From: Pseudomonas pergaminensis
GTDB taxonomy: Bacteria > Pseudomonadota > Gammaproteobacteria > Pseudomonadales > Pseudomonadaceae
Direction of reading: 5' to 3'
Assembly (NCBI RefSeq): GCF_024112395.2
Contig: NZ_CP078013.2
Coordinates: forward strand, 4,650,001-4,714,000
Length of the DNA: 64,000 nt
Below are positions 52,952 to 61,400 of the stretch, in pieces. Position 1 is the first letter of the stretch; every line of letters begins with the position of its first letter. Position numbers and translations under genes: made by a program. Under the pieces are notes generated by a model. It was not told the origin of the DNA and ran no database searches. It saw nothing but the letters and a program-made list of their open reading frames with translations.

Positions 52952-53842
52952 ATGAAGAACAGCATCCAGCACATTCAGGCGTTCCTTGCGGTCGCCCGCA
53001 CCGGCAGTTTCACCAAGGCGGCCAATGAGCTGCATCTGTCGCCGTCGGCGCTGACGGTGCAAGTCCAACAGTTGGAAGACTGGCTAGGCGTCGCCCTGCT
53101 CGATCGCAGCCCGCGCCATGTCAGCATTACCGCCGCCGGCCAGGACGCCCGCGGGCCGATGGAAAAACTGCTGCTCGACCTGGACAACATTGTCACCGGC
53201 TCCCGCGACCTTGCTGCCTTGCGCCGTGGCGTGGTCACCATCGCCGCCCTGCCCTCGGTGTGCGCCGGCACCCTGCCGCCGGTTCTACGCCTGTTCCGCG
53301 AACGTTTTGCCGGGATTGAAGTACGCCTGCATGACCTGGTGGCTCATCGCATTCATGCCCAGGTGCGTTCCGGCGAAGTGGATTTCGGCATTGGCGTGCG
53401 CGCACGGCTCAGCCATGGCCTGGACTTCGTGCCGGTGCTGAATGATCGCTTGTGTGCATTTGTGCCGGTGGATCATCCGCTGACCCGCCATCGCACACTG
53501 GCCCTGGAACAACTGGCGGACCAACCGATCATCCTCACAGGGCGTGACAGCAGCGTGCGTGAACAAGTGGACGCGCTGTTCGATGAGACGCGCCTGACGA
53601 TGAATGCGGGGATGGAGGCCAACTACATGTCGACCGTGTTGGCGCTGGTGCGCCAGGGTTTGGGGATCAGTGTGCTGCCGGAGTCGGCGGCGGACAGCCT
53701 GGAGGGGTTGAAGCGCATCGACATCGATCACCCCGGCGTGAACCGGGAGATCGGGTTGATCAGTCGCAGCGGGATGGGGTTGAGTCCGGCGGCACAACGC
53801 TGCTTTGACCTGCTGCACGACGAACTATCTGACACACCGTAG
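52952..53842 (+). CDS. LysR-family transcriptional regulator
   Basis: A 296-residue LysR protein: winged helix at about 1-60 (IQHIQAFLAVARTGSFTKAA, SPSALTVQVQQLE) and a periplasmic-binding-protein-like effector domain from about 90. The long open frame upstream is antisense to the transporter and not real; the ATG at 52952 gives a normal start. It diverges from the CitMHS/AtuA operon, the usual target arrangement for LysR regulators, and should respond to the transported acid. A REPIN lies just after the stop. Confidence 0.9.
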   Translation: MKNSIQHIQAFLAVARTGSFTKAANELHLSPSALTVQVQQLEDWLGVALLDRSPRHVSITAAGQDARGPMEKLLLDLDNIVTGSRDLAALRRGVVTIAALPSVCAGTLPPVLRLFRERFAGIEVRLHDLVAHRIHAQVRSGEVDFGIGVRARLSHGLDFVPVLNDRLCAFVPVDHPLTRHRTLALEQLADQPIILTGRDSSVREQVDALFDETRLTMNAGMEANYMSTVLALVRQGLGISVLPESAADSLEGLKRIDIDHPGVNREIGLISRSGMGLSPAAQRCFDLLHDELSDTP

Positions 53843-53846
53843 CGCT

Positions 53847-53931
53847 AAATGTGGGGCTTGCTCGCGAATGCAGTGTGTCAGTCACTGATGATTCGACTGA
53901 CGCAGCGTATTCGCGAGCAAGCACCACATTT
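53847..53931. repeat. REPIN (inverted pair of REP elements)
   Basis: Left arm AAATGTGGGGCTTGCTCGCG and right arm CGCGAGCAAGCACCACATTT, with inner GTCAGTC / GACTGAC. The REP cores (CTTGCTCGCGAAT) are of the same family as the pair at 35428-35519 but carry a shortened head. It separates two convergent genes. Confidence 0.88.
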
Positions 53932-53942
53932 GCGCCTCGTTG

Positions 53943-54545
53943 TCAGTCGAGCATTGGCACGTGCTTGGGATGGCTGGCAACACGCTTCAACCACGCCTGC
54001 ACACCCGGATAAGCATCCAACTCAAAACCACCCTCATTTGCCACATGGGTGTAGGCATACAAGGCCACGTCCGCAATGGAGAACTGCTCGCCGACCAGGT
54101 ACGGCGTCAGTTGCAGTTGGCGCTCCATGACCTTGAGGGCCTTGTAACCGCCCTTGTGCAGTTTCTTGTATTCCTCCAGGCGGTCTTCGGGAAGGCCCAG
54201 GTAAAACTGGATAAACCGCGCCACCGCAATGTACGGCTCATGGCTGTATTGCTCGAAAAACTGCCATTGCAGCACTTGGGTGCGCAGGCGCGGCTCGGTC
54301 GGCAGGAACTCACTGCCATCGGCGAGGAAGTTGAGAATCGCGTTGGACTCCCACAGGCAGGTGCCGTCTTCCAGTTCCAGCACGGGGATCTTGCCATTGG
54401 GGTTCTTCGCCAGGAACTCGGCGGTCTGGGTGTCACCCTTGAGGATGTCCACATCGATCCATTCATACGGAATGCCCAGCAGGCTGAGCATCAATTTGAC
54501 CTTGTAGCAGTTGCCCGACTTGTAATCGCCATAAACCTTGTACAT
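53943..54545 (-). CDS. Glutathione S-transferase family protein
   Basis: A 200-residue GST. N-terminal thioredoxin-like domain (about 1-80) with NPNGKIPVLE (cis-proline loop) and WESNAILNFLA (glutathione gamma-glutamyl binding); C-terminal helical domain with FSIADVALYAYTH, the N-capping box. The residue at the catalytic position near the N-terminus is a serine/cysteine-type (SGNCYKVK). GGGAG six bases before the ATG. It starts ten bases after the aminotransferase stop and is in the same operon, under the divergent MarR gene. Confidence 0.88.
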   Translation of the reverse strand: MYKVYGDYKSGNCYKVKLMLSLLGIPYEWIDVDILKGDTQTAEFLAKNPNGKIPVLELEDGTCLWESNAILNFLADGSEFLPTEPRLRTQVLQWQFFEQYSHEPYIAVARFIQFYLGLPEDRLEEYKKLHKGGYKALKVMERQLQLTPYLVGEQFSIADVALYAYTHVANEGGFELDAYPGVQAWLKRVASHPKHVPMLD

Positions 54546-54555
54546 GGGGCTCCCC

Positions 54556-55722
54556 TTATGCCGCTTGCGCGTGCTGTGCTTGACGGACCACCGCGGCCAG
54601 GCGCTTGAGACCTTCGTCCAGGCGGGCCGGGTCGATATGGCTGAAATTGAGCCGCAACGAGCCAAGGTGTTGGTCTGGCTCGGAAAAGAACGGTTCACCG
54701 GGCATGAACGCGACGTTCTGGTCGAGCGCTTGAGCCAACAAGGTGCGGGTGTCGAGCGGCTGTTTCAAGGTCAGCCAGAAGAATAATCCACCCTGGGGCA
54801 CTTGCCAGTCGGCCAGGTCGCTGAAATGCCGTTCCAGTGCGGCCTGGAAAGCGTCGCGGCGTTCGCGGTAAAAGCTGCGCAGTTGCACCAAGTGATGCTG
54901 GTATTTTTGCGTGCCGATCCACTGCATCGCCTGCCATTGACCGACGCGGTTGGTGTGCAGGTCCGCCGACTGCTTGAGCTTGAGCAGGTGTGGGAACAAG
55001 TCCGGGCTGGCGATCAGGTAGCCGACGCGCAGCCCTGGCAACAAGGTCTTGGACACGGTGCCGGTGTAAATCCAACTGGCCTTTTGCAGGCGCCCGACGA
55101 TGGGTTTGGCGCTGCCGCCGTCGAAGGTCAATTCGCGGTAGGGTTCGTCTTCGATCAGGGTCACGCCGAACTCATCGAGCAACGCCGCGACGGCCTCGCG
55201 CTTGGCTTCGCTGTAACGCACGGCCGAGGGGTTCTGGAAGGTCGGGATCAGGTAGATGAACGCCGGGCGATGGCGTTCGAGGTTTGTACGCAACGCGGCC
55301 AGGTCGGGACCGTCGGCTTCCAGTTGCACGGTCAGGCAGTGCGCGCCGAACAATTGGAAGATCTGCAAGGCGGCCAGGTAGGTCGGGCCTTCCAACAGGA
55401 TTTGCGTGCCTTTATCGATATAGAGCTTGGCCGCCAGGTCGAGGGTTTGCTGGGAGCCGCTGACCACCAGCACCTGGCTGGCCTGGCACGGCACACCCAA
55501 GGCGCGTGCTTCTGCGGCGAGCAGTTCGCGCAGCTGTGGTTCGCCTTCGCTCATGCCGTACTGGCCGATGTTCAGCGGCATGTCGTCCCAGTTCAGTGCG
55601 GGCAGCATGGCTTCTGCGGGCAGGCCACCGGCGAACGACATCACTTCCGGACGCTGGGCGGCCGCGAGGATTTCACGGATCAAGGAGCTTTTAAGGCGCG
55701 TAACACGTTCAGAGAAGGCCAT
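54556..55722 (-). CDS. PLP-dependent aminotransferase (class I/II)
   Basis: A 388-residue fold-type I aminotransferase of the 2-aminoadipate/MocR-C-terminal-like group. The PLP lysine is K225 in TGTVSKTLLPGLRVGY; FQNPSAVRYSEAKR and IEDEPYRELTF provide the cofactor contacts. It has no GntR domain, so it is a stand-alone enzyme. The long open frame upstream of 55722 runs into the divergent MarR gene and is not used. The ribosome site is poor. Likely co-transcribed with the GST gene. Substrate unknown. Confidence 0.87.
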   Translation of the reverse strand: MAFSERVTRLKSSLIREILAAAQRPEVMSFAGGLPAEAMLPALNWDDMPLNIGQYGMSEGEPQLRELLAAEARALGVPCQASQVLVVSGSQQTLDLAAKLYIDKGTQILLEGPTYLAALQIFQLFGAHCLTVQLEADGPDLAALRTNLERHRPAFIYLIPTFQNPSAVRYSEAKREAVAALLDEFGVTLIEDEPYRELTFDGGSAKPIVGRLQKASWIYTGTVSKTLLPGLRVGYLIASPDLFPHLLKLKQSADLHTNRVGQWQAMQWIGTQKYQHHLVQLRSFYRERRDAFQAALERHFSDLADWQVPQGGLFFWLTLKQPLDTRTLLAQALDQNVAFMPGEPFFSEPDQHLGSLRLNFSHIDPARLDEGLKRLAAVVRQAQHAQAA

Positions 55723-55755
55723 AAGGTCACCGGTAGCGAAGCCTGTGGGAAATAC

Positions 55756-55770
55756 GTCAAACTGGTTGAC
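55756..55770. promoter_or_regulatory. MarR-type operator, copy 1
   Basis: GTCAA-ACTGG-TTGAC, a perfect inverted repeat within ATACGTCAA...TTGACC, lies 34 bases before the aminotransferase start. Confidence 0.6.
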
Positions 55771-55797
55771 CGAAATTACGATGACTTGCACGGATAC

Positions 55798-55812
55798 GTC
55801 AATATGCTTGAC
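55798..55812. promoter_or_regulatory. MarR-type operator, copy 2, over the MarR start codon
   Basis: GTCAA-TATGC-TTGAC in the same ATACGTCAA...TTGACC context, exactly 42 bases after copy 1 (four helical turns). It covers the presumed ATG at 55804. Confidence 0.6.
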
Positions 55813-56232
55813 CTTAAAAACCCAACCGCCCAGCAAGAGGCCATGGAAGCGTTCTTCTTTGGCTACCAGGCGTTCACCGCCAAGGCTGACGAAATGCTCG
55901 AGCGCCGTGGCCTGAGCCGGGTGCACCAGCGCATCGTGTTTTTTATCGCGCGCTACCCTGCCTTGAGCGTGAAAGAACTGCTGGAACTGCTGGGCGTGAG
56001 CAAGCAGGCGCTGAACATACCGCTGCGCCAACTGCAGGAAATGCACTTGGTGAACAGCGTTGCGTCCGAGACCGACAAGCGCAAACGCCTGCTTGAACTC
56101 ACGGAAGAAGGCCTGCGTTTCGAGCAATCCCTGCGCCGTGAACAAGTGAAGTTGTTGCAGCGCGCGTTCGGCGAGGCCGGGGAAGAAGCGGTAGCGGGAT
56201 GGCTGGCCGTCAATCAAGCATTGAGCGGTTGA
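55804..56232 (+). CDS. MarR-family transcriptional regulator
   Basis: A 142-residue winged-helix protein of the MarR type: RIVFFIARYPALSVKELLELL followed by the recognition helix SKQALNIPLRQLQ and the wing ASETDKRKRLLELTEEG. It is divergent from the aminotransferase/GST genes, with 81 bases between start codons. Two equal operators lie in that gap, one covering its own start, which suggests autorepression. The ATG at 55804 is the best start by homology but lacks a good ribosome site; an ATG at 55843 is an alternative. Effector unknown. Confidence 0.85.
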   Translation: MLDLKNPTAQQEAMEAFFFGYQAFTAKADEMLERRGLSRVHQRIVFFIARYPALSVKELLELLGVSKQALNIPLRQLQEMHLVNSVASETDKRKRLLELTEEGLRFEQSLRREQVKLLQRAFGEAGEEAVAGWLAVNQALSG

Positions 56233-56274
56233 CCTATCCCCTCACACCGCTATTCGAAAACATTATTTGCTTTA

Positions 56275-56286
56275 TTTGTATACAAA
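56275..56286. promoter_or_regulatory. Perfect palindrome upstream of the purine permease gene
   Basis: TTTGTATACAAA, a 12-base perfect palindrome within GCTTTATTTGTATACAAAAGC. It resembles GntR-type operators of the TTGTATACAA class. Confidence 0.5.
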
Positions 56287-56312
56287 AGCATAATTCGCCT
56301 CGCGCGAGTTCC

Positions 56313-56326
56313 TGACCTATTGGTCA
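56313..56326. promoter_or_regulatory. Second inverted repeat upstream of the purine permease gene
   Basis: TGACC-TATT-GGTCA, about 90 bases before the permease start and 27 bases after the first palindrome. No riboswitch-like fold was apparent in the 182-base leader. Confidence 0.4.
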
Positions 56327-56414
56327 ACAAAACCCGCCAGTACCTCAAAGCGCTGTTGCCTACACCTGTGACCGGCGCTGGAAATAACAATAAAACTCTT
56401 GAGGAGTACTCGCT

Positions 56415-57761
56415 GTGGATAGCCGCAAATCCGAAGCCCCGACGCTGGACCTTGCCCCCTCACAGAACAGTTGGCTGGAACGCCTGTTCAAACTGCGCTT
56501 GCATGGCACCACAGTGAAGACCGAGCTGATCGCCGGCCTCACTACCTTCATCACCATGGCCTACATCATCTTCGTCAACCCCAACATCATGGCCGACGCT
56601 GGCATCGATCACGGCGCGGCGTTCGTCGCCACCTGCATCGCCGCCGCCTTGGGCTGCCTATTGATGGGCCTGTACGCCAACTGGCCCGTGGGCCTCGCGC
56701 CGGGCATGGGCCTGAACGCGTTTTTCACCTACACCGTGGTCGGCACCATGGGCTACACCTGGGAAACCGCGCTGGGTGCGGTGTTTATTTCCGGCGTGCT
56801 GTTCATGGGCCTCACCCTGTCCCGCGTGCGTGAATGGTTGCTCAACAGCATCCCCGTGAGCCTGCGGCATGCCATGGGCGCAGGGGTGGGCCTGTTCCTC
56901 GGGGTGATTGGCCTGAAGACCGCCGGCATCATCGTCGACAGCCCAGCTACCTTGATCAAGCTCGGCTCCTTGCACGAGCCGGCGCCGCTGCTGGCGGCCG
57001 TGTGCTTCCTGCTGATCGCCATTCTCAGCTATCACCGTGTGTTCGGCGCGATCCTGATCAGCATCATCGCCGTGACCCTCGCCGGCTGGGGCCTGGGCCT
57101 GGTGCACTACAACGGCATCCTCTCCACCCCACCCAGCCTGGCGCCGACCTGGATGGCCATGGATATCAAGGGTGTATTCAATGTAAGCATGATCAGCGTT
57201 GTATTTGCCTTTCTTTTTGTACACATGTTCGACACCGCAGGTACACTGATGGGCGTCGCGCAACGGGCCGGCCTGGTGAATGCCGATGGCAAGATCGACA
57301 ACCTGTCCCGCGCCTTGAAGGCCGACAGTGCTTCCAGCGTATTCGGCGCCATGGTCGGCGTTCCACCGGTTACCAGTTACGTGGAGAGTGCCGCAGGTGT
57401 GGCCGCTGGCGGTCGCACCGGGCTGACAGCGGTGACGGTAGGCATCCTGTTTGTGGCGGCGATGTTTTTCGCGCCGTTGGCCGGCATGATTCCGGCGTAC
57501 GCCACGGCGGGTGCGTTGATTTATGTGGCAATGCTGATGATGGCAAGCATGGCCCATATCAATTGGGATGAAGCCACCGACAGCATTCCGGCAATCGTCA
57601 CCGCGATCATGATGCCGCTGACGTTTTCGGTCGCCGACGGGATCGCCCTGGGGTTTATCACCTACGTGGCGCTCAAGGCGGGCACCGGCAAGTACCGCGA
57701 GATTTCTGTGAGCCTGTGGGTGCTGTGCGCGATTTTTATCGCCAAATTCATATTTCTATAA
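56415..57761 (+). CDS. NCS2/AzgA-type purine (adenine/guanine/hypoxanthine) permease
   Basis: A 448-residue membrane protein with about 12-14 helices of the AzgA branch of NCS2: ELIAGLTTFITMAYIIFVNP, VGLAPGMGLNAFFTYTVV and FVHMFDTAGTLMGVA are the family's core motifs, with the glutamate-rich ESAAGVAAGGRTGLT near 320. It takes up purine bases with protons. The start is a GTG with GAGGAG eight bases before it. Two palindromes lie upstream. LysE follows after ten bases. The uricolytic uraH gene at the window end suggests a purine context. Confidence 0.9.
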   Translation: MDSRKSEAPTLDLAPSQNSWLERLFKLRLHGTTVKTELIAGLTTFITMAYIIFVNPNIMADAGIDHGAAFVATCIAAALGCLLMGLYANWPVGLAPGMGLNAFFTYTVVGTMGYTWETALGAVFISGVLFMGLTLSRVREWLLNSIPVSLRHAMGAGVGLFLGVIGLKTAGIIVDSPATLIKLGSLHEPAPLLAAVCFLLIAILSYHRVFGAILISIIAVTLAGWGLGLVHYNGILSTPPSLAPTWMAMDIKGVFNVSMISVVFAFLFVHMFDTAGTLMGVAQRAGLVNADGKIDNLSRALKADSASSVFGAMVGVPPVTSYVESAAGVAAGGRTGLTAVTVGILFVAAMFFAPLAGMIPAYATAGALIYVAMLMMASMAHINWDEATDSIPAIVTAIMMPLTFSVADGIALGFITYVALKAGTGKYREISVSLWVLCAIFIAKFIFL

Positions 57762-57771
57762 GGAGTAACGG

Positions 57772-58410
57772 ATGAACCTGGAAACCTGGCTACTGTTCAG
57801 CGGCGCGGCATTGGTGGTGATTCTGATCCCCGGGCCGTTGTCACTGTTGATGATCAGCAACAGCCTCAATTATGGCTTGCGTCGGTCATACCCAGCGTTT
57901 CTGGGTGGGGTGTTTGCCTCTATCTGTTTGCTCAGCGCCTCGGCCCTCGGTTTAGGCGCGCTACTGCTGGCGTCGGAACAACTGTTCAGCGCCTTGAAAG
58001 TGCTTGGCGCGGCGTACCTGTTTTATCTGGCCTGGCAAAGCTGGCAGCAATCGCGGCAGCCGGCACACGCTGCCGAAGTCCCACCGGTAGCGAGCACGCC
58101 GCGCTTTCGCGCCCTGTTTGGCCGTGCGTTTGTACTAGGCGCCAGCAACCCCAAGGACATTCTGTTTTTCGCCGCGTTCCTGCCGCAATTTCTCAGCAGC
58201 CAGCAAGCGTTCCTGCCGCAGTTGCTGATAATGATTGCGACGTGGACGCTACTCGATTTGCTCTGCAAGCTGGCCTACGGCCTGGGCGCGCACGGCGCCG
58301 CCCGCTACTTGCGCAGCGGCAAGGGCCAGAGTTGGTTCAACCGCATCAGCGCCGCCCTGTTCAGTGGGGCGGGCATTGTTTCGCTGATCAAGGTCAGGCT
58401 GCCAGTTTGA
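57772..58410 (+). CDS. LysE/RhtB-family amino acid exporter
   Basis: A 212-residue membrane protein with about six helices of the LysE/RhtB type; LIPGPLSLLMISNSLNYGLRRS near residue 18 is the family signature, and ASNPKDILFFAAFLPQF follows near 123. AAGGAG eight bases before the ATG and ten bases from the permease stop suggest co-transcription. Its last 17 bases overlap the 3' end of the convergent giant gene. The exported compound is unknown. Confidence 0.88.
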   Translation: MNLETWLLFSGAALVVILIPGPLSLLMISNSLNYGLRRSYPAFLGGVFASICLLSASALGLGALLLASEQLFSALKVLGAAYLFYLAWQSWQQSRQPAHAAEVPPVASTPRFRALFGRAFVLGASNPKDILFFAAFLPQFLSSQQAFLPQLLIMIATWTLLDLLCKLAYGLGAHGAARYLRSGKGQSWFNRISAALFSGAGIVSLIKVRLPV

Positions 58411-61400
58411 CGAAGTAAACAGTGGCCGATACCCGCCCATTAACGGGCCACTGGATGCCGGCCAAAATACGCACCAAGCGTTGCTCACTCAGTGCGAGCT
58501 TGACCTCGGCCGACAACGCCGTGTTCATATAGACGGCGGATCGCCCCAGGAACCAATTATCCGTCAACCTGTTGCCCAAGGGGAGGCTGGCCTTTTCAAT
58601 CCAGTGAAAAGTCAGGTAGTAGAGCATGCCGGGTGAACGGGGGTGTGTGGCGACGGCTTCCTGTACGGATTTGCCGCGTTTGACTTCGAGCTCCCGAACA
58701 CTGAACCCTTGCTCCTGCAGCACGCTCTTGACGGCATCGCGCTGCGCGACACCGCGTTCAGCCGCCCGCCCTTTGCCTTCGCGCTGCAGCGGTTTTGCCA
58801 AGCGGCGCGGCGGCGTGAAATCAACACGCGTGAAGCCAGGGGCTGCGCCCTGGTAGCCGACGAATGTAGTGCTTCGTCCTCGTTCAGTTGGCCGTAACAT
58901 CCTCAGCAAATCGTCCGTCTGCCCAGGTTTTGCAGGTGCTGGCGGCAACCAGCCGTCCAGCGTTGCGCGCACATTGAGCATATGAGTCGCCGTCGCCGCC
59001 CTGGTCGTATCTGACAGCTCAATCATCCTCGCCACGGCAAATTCGCGACTCTTATGCGTCATGGACGGAAAGGCGTCCGCCACATACTCCGTGAGCGGCT
59101 TATCGAACAAGGGCGCATGCAGTTGCCACCCGCCCGTTGGCGTGCGAGACGCTGGAAGGGGTTGCTCTACCAGATGCGTGCTTGTCCAACGCTCGATATC
59201 GACGCGAGCCAACGAGACCGGGGGCTCATTCTTCGTAATAAACACGATACGGTTCAAAGGTGCTTGCCCACCCTGCGGCAGCAACCTGTAAAAACCGCTT
59301 GAGGGGTCTGTGAAGCTCGTATAGGCAGGGGCGACCCGGAGGGCATTGTAGGAAAACCCGTGAGCATCCAATGGCACAAAGAAAATGCCAGGTGCGGGGG
59401 AGTTTAATTGCGGACTGATCTGGATTTGCATACGCCAATCGAGCCAATGGAGGGCGGGTGTGGAGGACTGGAGGATCCTGTTTTCGGTAGCCGTGCGCAC
59501 GACGGGTGGCCACCAGTCCGGCGCCGGCGATGCCCGGGAGGGCCATGGATCAAGCACGCCCGAACTCGTTCCAGCCGCCGGCAGAGGCGCGTCCGCGCCG
59601 AGTAACCACTCCCGGGATTCATGGATGTTGATGATCAGTTCGTCCTGTTCCGGCAGCTGCTTGTTTTTCAAGCGCAACGACGGCTCGTTCGCGCGCCGGT
59701 AAACCGGATAATGGTGAGTGCCGTCCACCACAAACAGCTCGCCATTTTTGACGTAGACACCTTCCCGCCCCGGCCCCTTCAACGCCACAGCGTCTTCGTG
59801 CACCGATTTGACTTTAAAACGCTCCAGTGCCGGAAGCTGCCTCACCGATGGGGTCGAGGGGAAGGTAGGGGCCGGCTCCACACGCCAGCGATGCATCCGC
59901 CGCAAAGCCGGAGGCAGAGCAGACCGTGCAGCACCCGCCCCCGCTCTACCCGGGCCAGGTATGAAGGTCATGACCAGGCCGACCATGAAAAATTTTATCG
60001 TATCGGCGAGCACGCCTTTATCACGGGGGTCGCCAGAGCGTTGATAACGTTGCGCGGCGATGTGCAACTCATAGAGGTCACTGAACAGCCCGAGAATCGG
60101 AATAAAGACACTCAATACCATGCGTATTTTGGCGACGCTCTCATCGCGAAGACGGCGGGTTCGATATTTTTCCAGCGCCTTGTTGGAGTAACTGGCCGCC
60201 TGTGTCTGGCGCTGCAGCTCATGTACGTACCCGCGGTACAGCAACGCCTGGGCATCGCAGCCGGGGTTGGCGACGATTGCCAGCCAATCCTGCGGATCAC
60301 TGGCAATCTGTTCGGACAACTGCTCCTCTATCTCGTCAAGCGACAGCGATGGCTCCCGATGCTTCACCCGAAGCGCGCGAGATAACCGCCAAATCCCTTT
60401 CACAAAGGCGGTACCGGTGGCCACATCGAGAATGCTGGTGGCCTCTGGTTCAAGCGTTGCCTGAAAGGCCCAACCCGGCGCGACCTGCCGCGCCAGCGCC
60501 TTGGCGTTATCGGGCAATGCGCCCAGGCGGTTCAACTCAGCTCGGGCCTTTTCAAGCCCGCTGTACTCAGTGAGCACCAACGCGTGCGGGGCCTGGGGCC
60601 AATAGACCACGCAAAGTCCGGAGCGCTTGTCTTCTACCACCACTATCCCGGCGACATAGCGATCATGTTGCATCGTATGTCCCACCACATGAACCCCATG
60701 CAGTCGTAATTCATGTTGGTTTTTCAACAGATCCTGCGGCGCACGTGCGGCCATTGCCGTGCTGAACACGCTCTGTGCTGTGGTGGACAACCCCTGTTGA
60801 ACCGCGCAAAACAGATGATAATCAGCGCCCGTGCGCAACACGCGATTCAATAACTCGGGAATACGTCCTTCGCTGGGCGAGTGGTCGGGGCTGGCCGGTG
60901 GGTAAAAGGTGTTTTTTATCAACCCGTCGTAGTGACCGCCGATATCCAGCGAAGAGATCATTTGCCTCAGATGGTTAACATGAAAGCCTGGCCATGGCCT
61001 TCGCAGAATACAGGCACGGTTTAATTTGTACTGCGTCCAAGATGCCAGCGGATCAAGGTTTTGCAGCGCCACCTCCAACAGACTGAAGGCCCTGCATGCA
61101 GAAGACAGGGGCAATAGGGTTCGCGGACCCTTCAGGAGGCAAGCCTCTTCATAATCACAATACGTGCCGTGAATATCGCCAGACATCGCGATAAAGGGCT
61201 CATCCACACCAATCTCCAAGGCGATCCCCTCGCGACGCAAGCGGGCGGTCAACGCTTGGCGGGCATAGGTGTGCAAGTCCGGCAGACGTTGCTCTTGCCG
61301 CGCTAAAAATGCCCAGACGCTGCTCATGTACAGCGTCTGCAAGCGCCTGAAGGGTCTACGCTGCGCACGCGTTGCCCCCGTTAACCATGCCGGCAGTTTT

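Noticed and set aside
54802..55803. Upstream extension of the MarR gene (to 476 residues)
   Set aside because: It is antisense to the aminotransferase gene; the MarR domain begins after 55804.
56233..56414. Purine riboswitch in the permease leader
   Set aside because: I could not find the conserved junction bases of a purine riboswitch; only two DNA palindromes are present.
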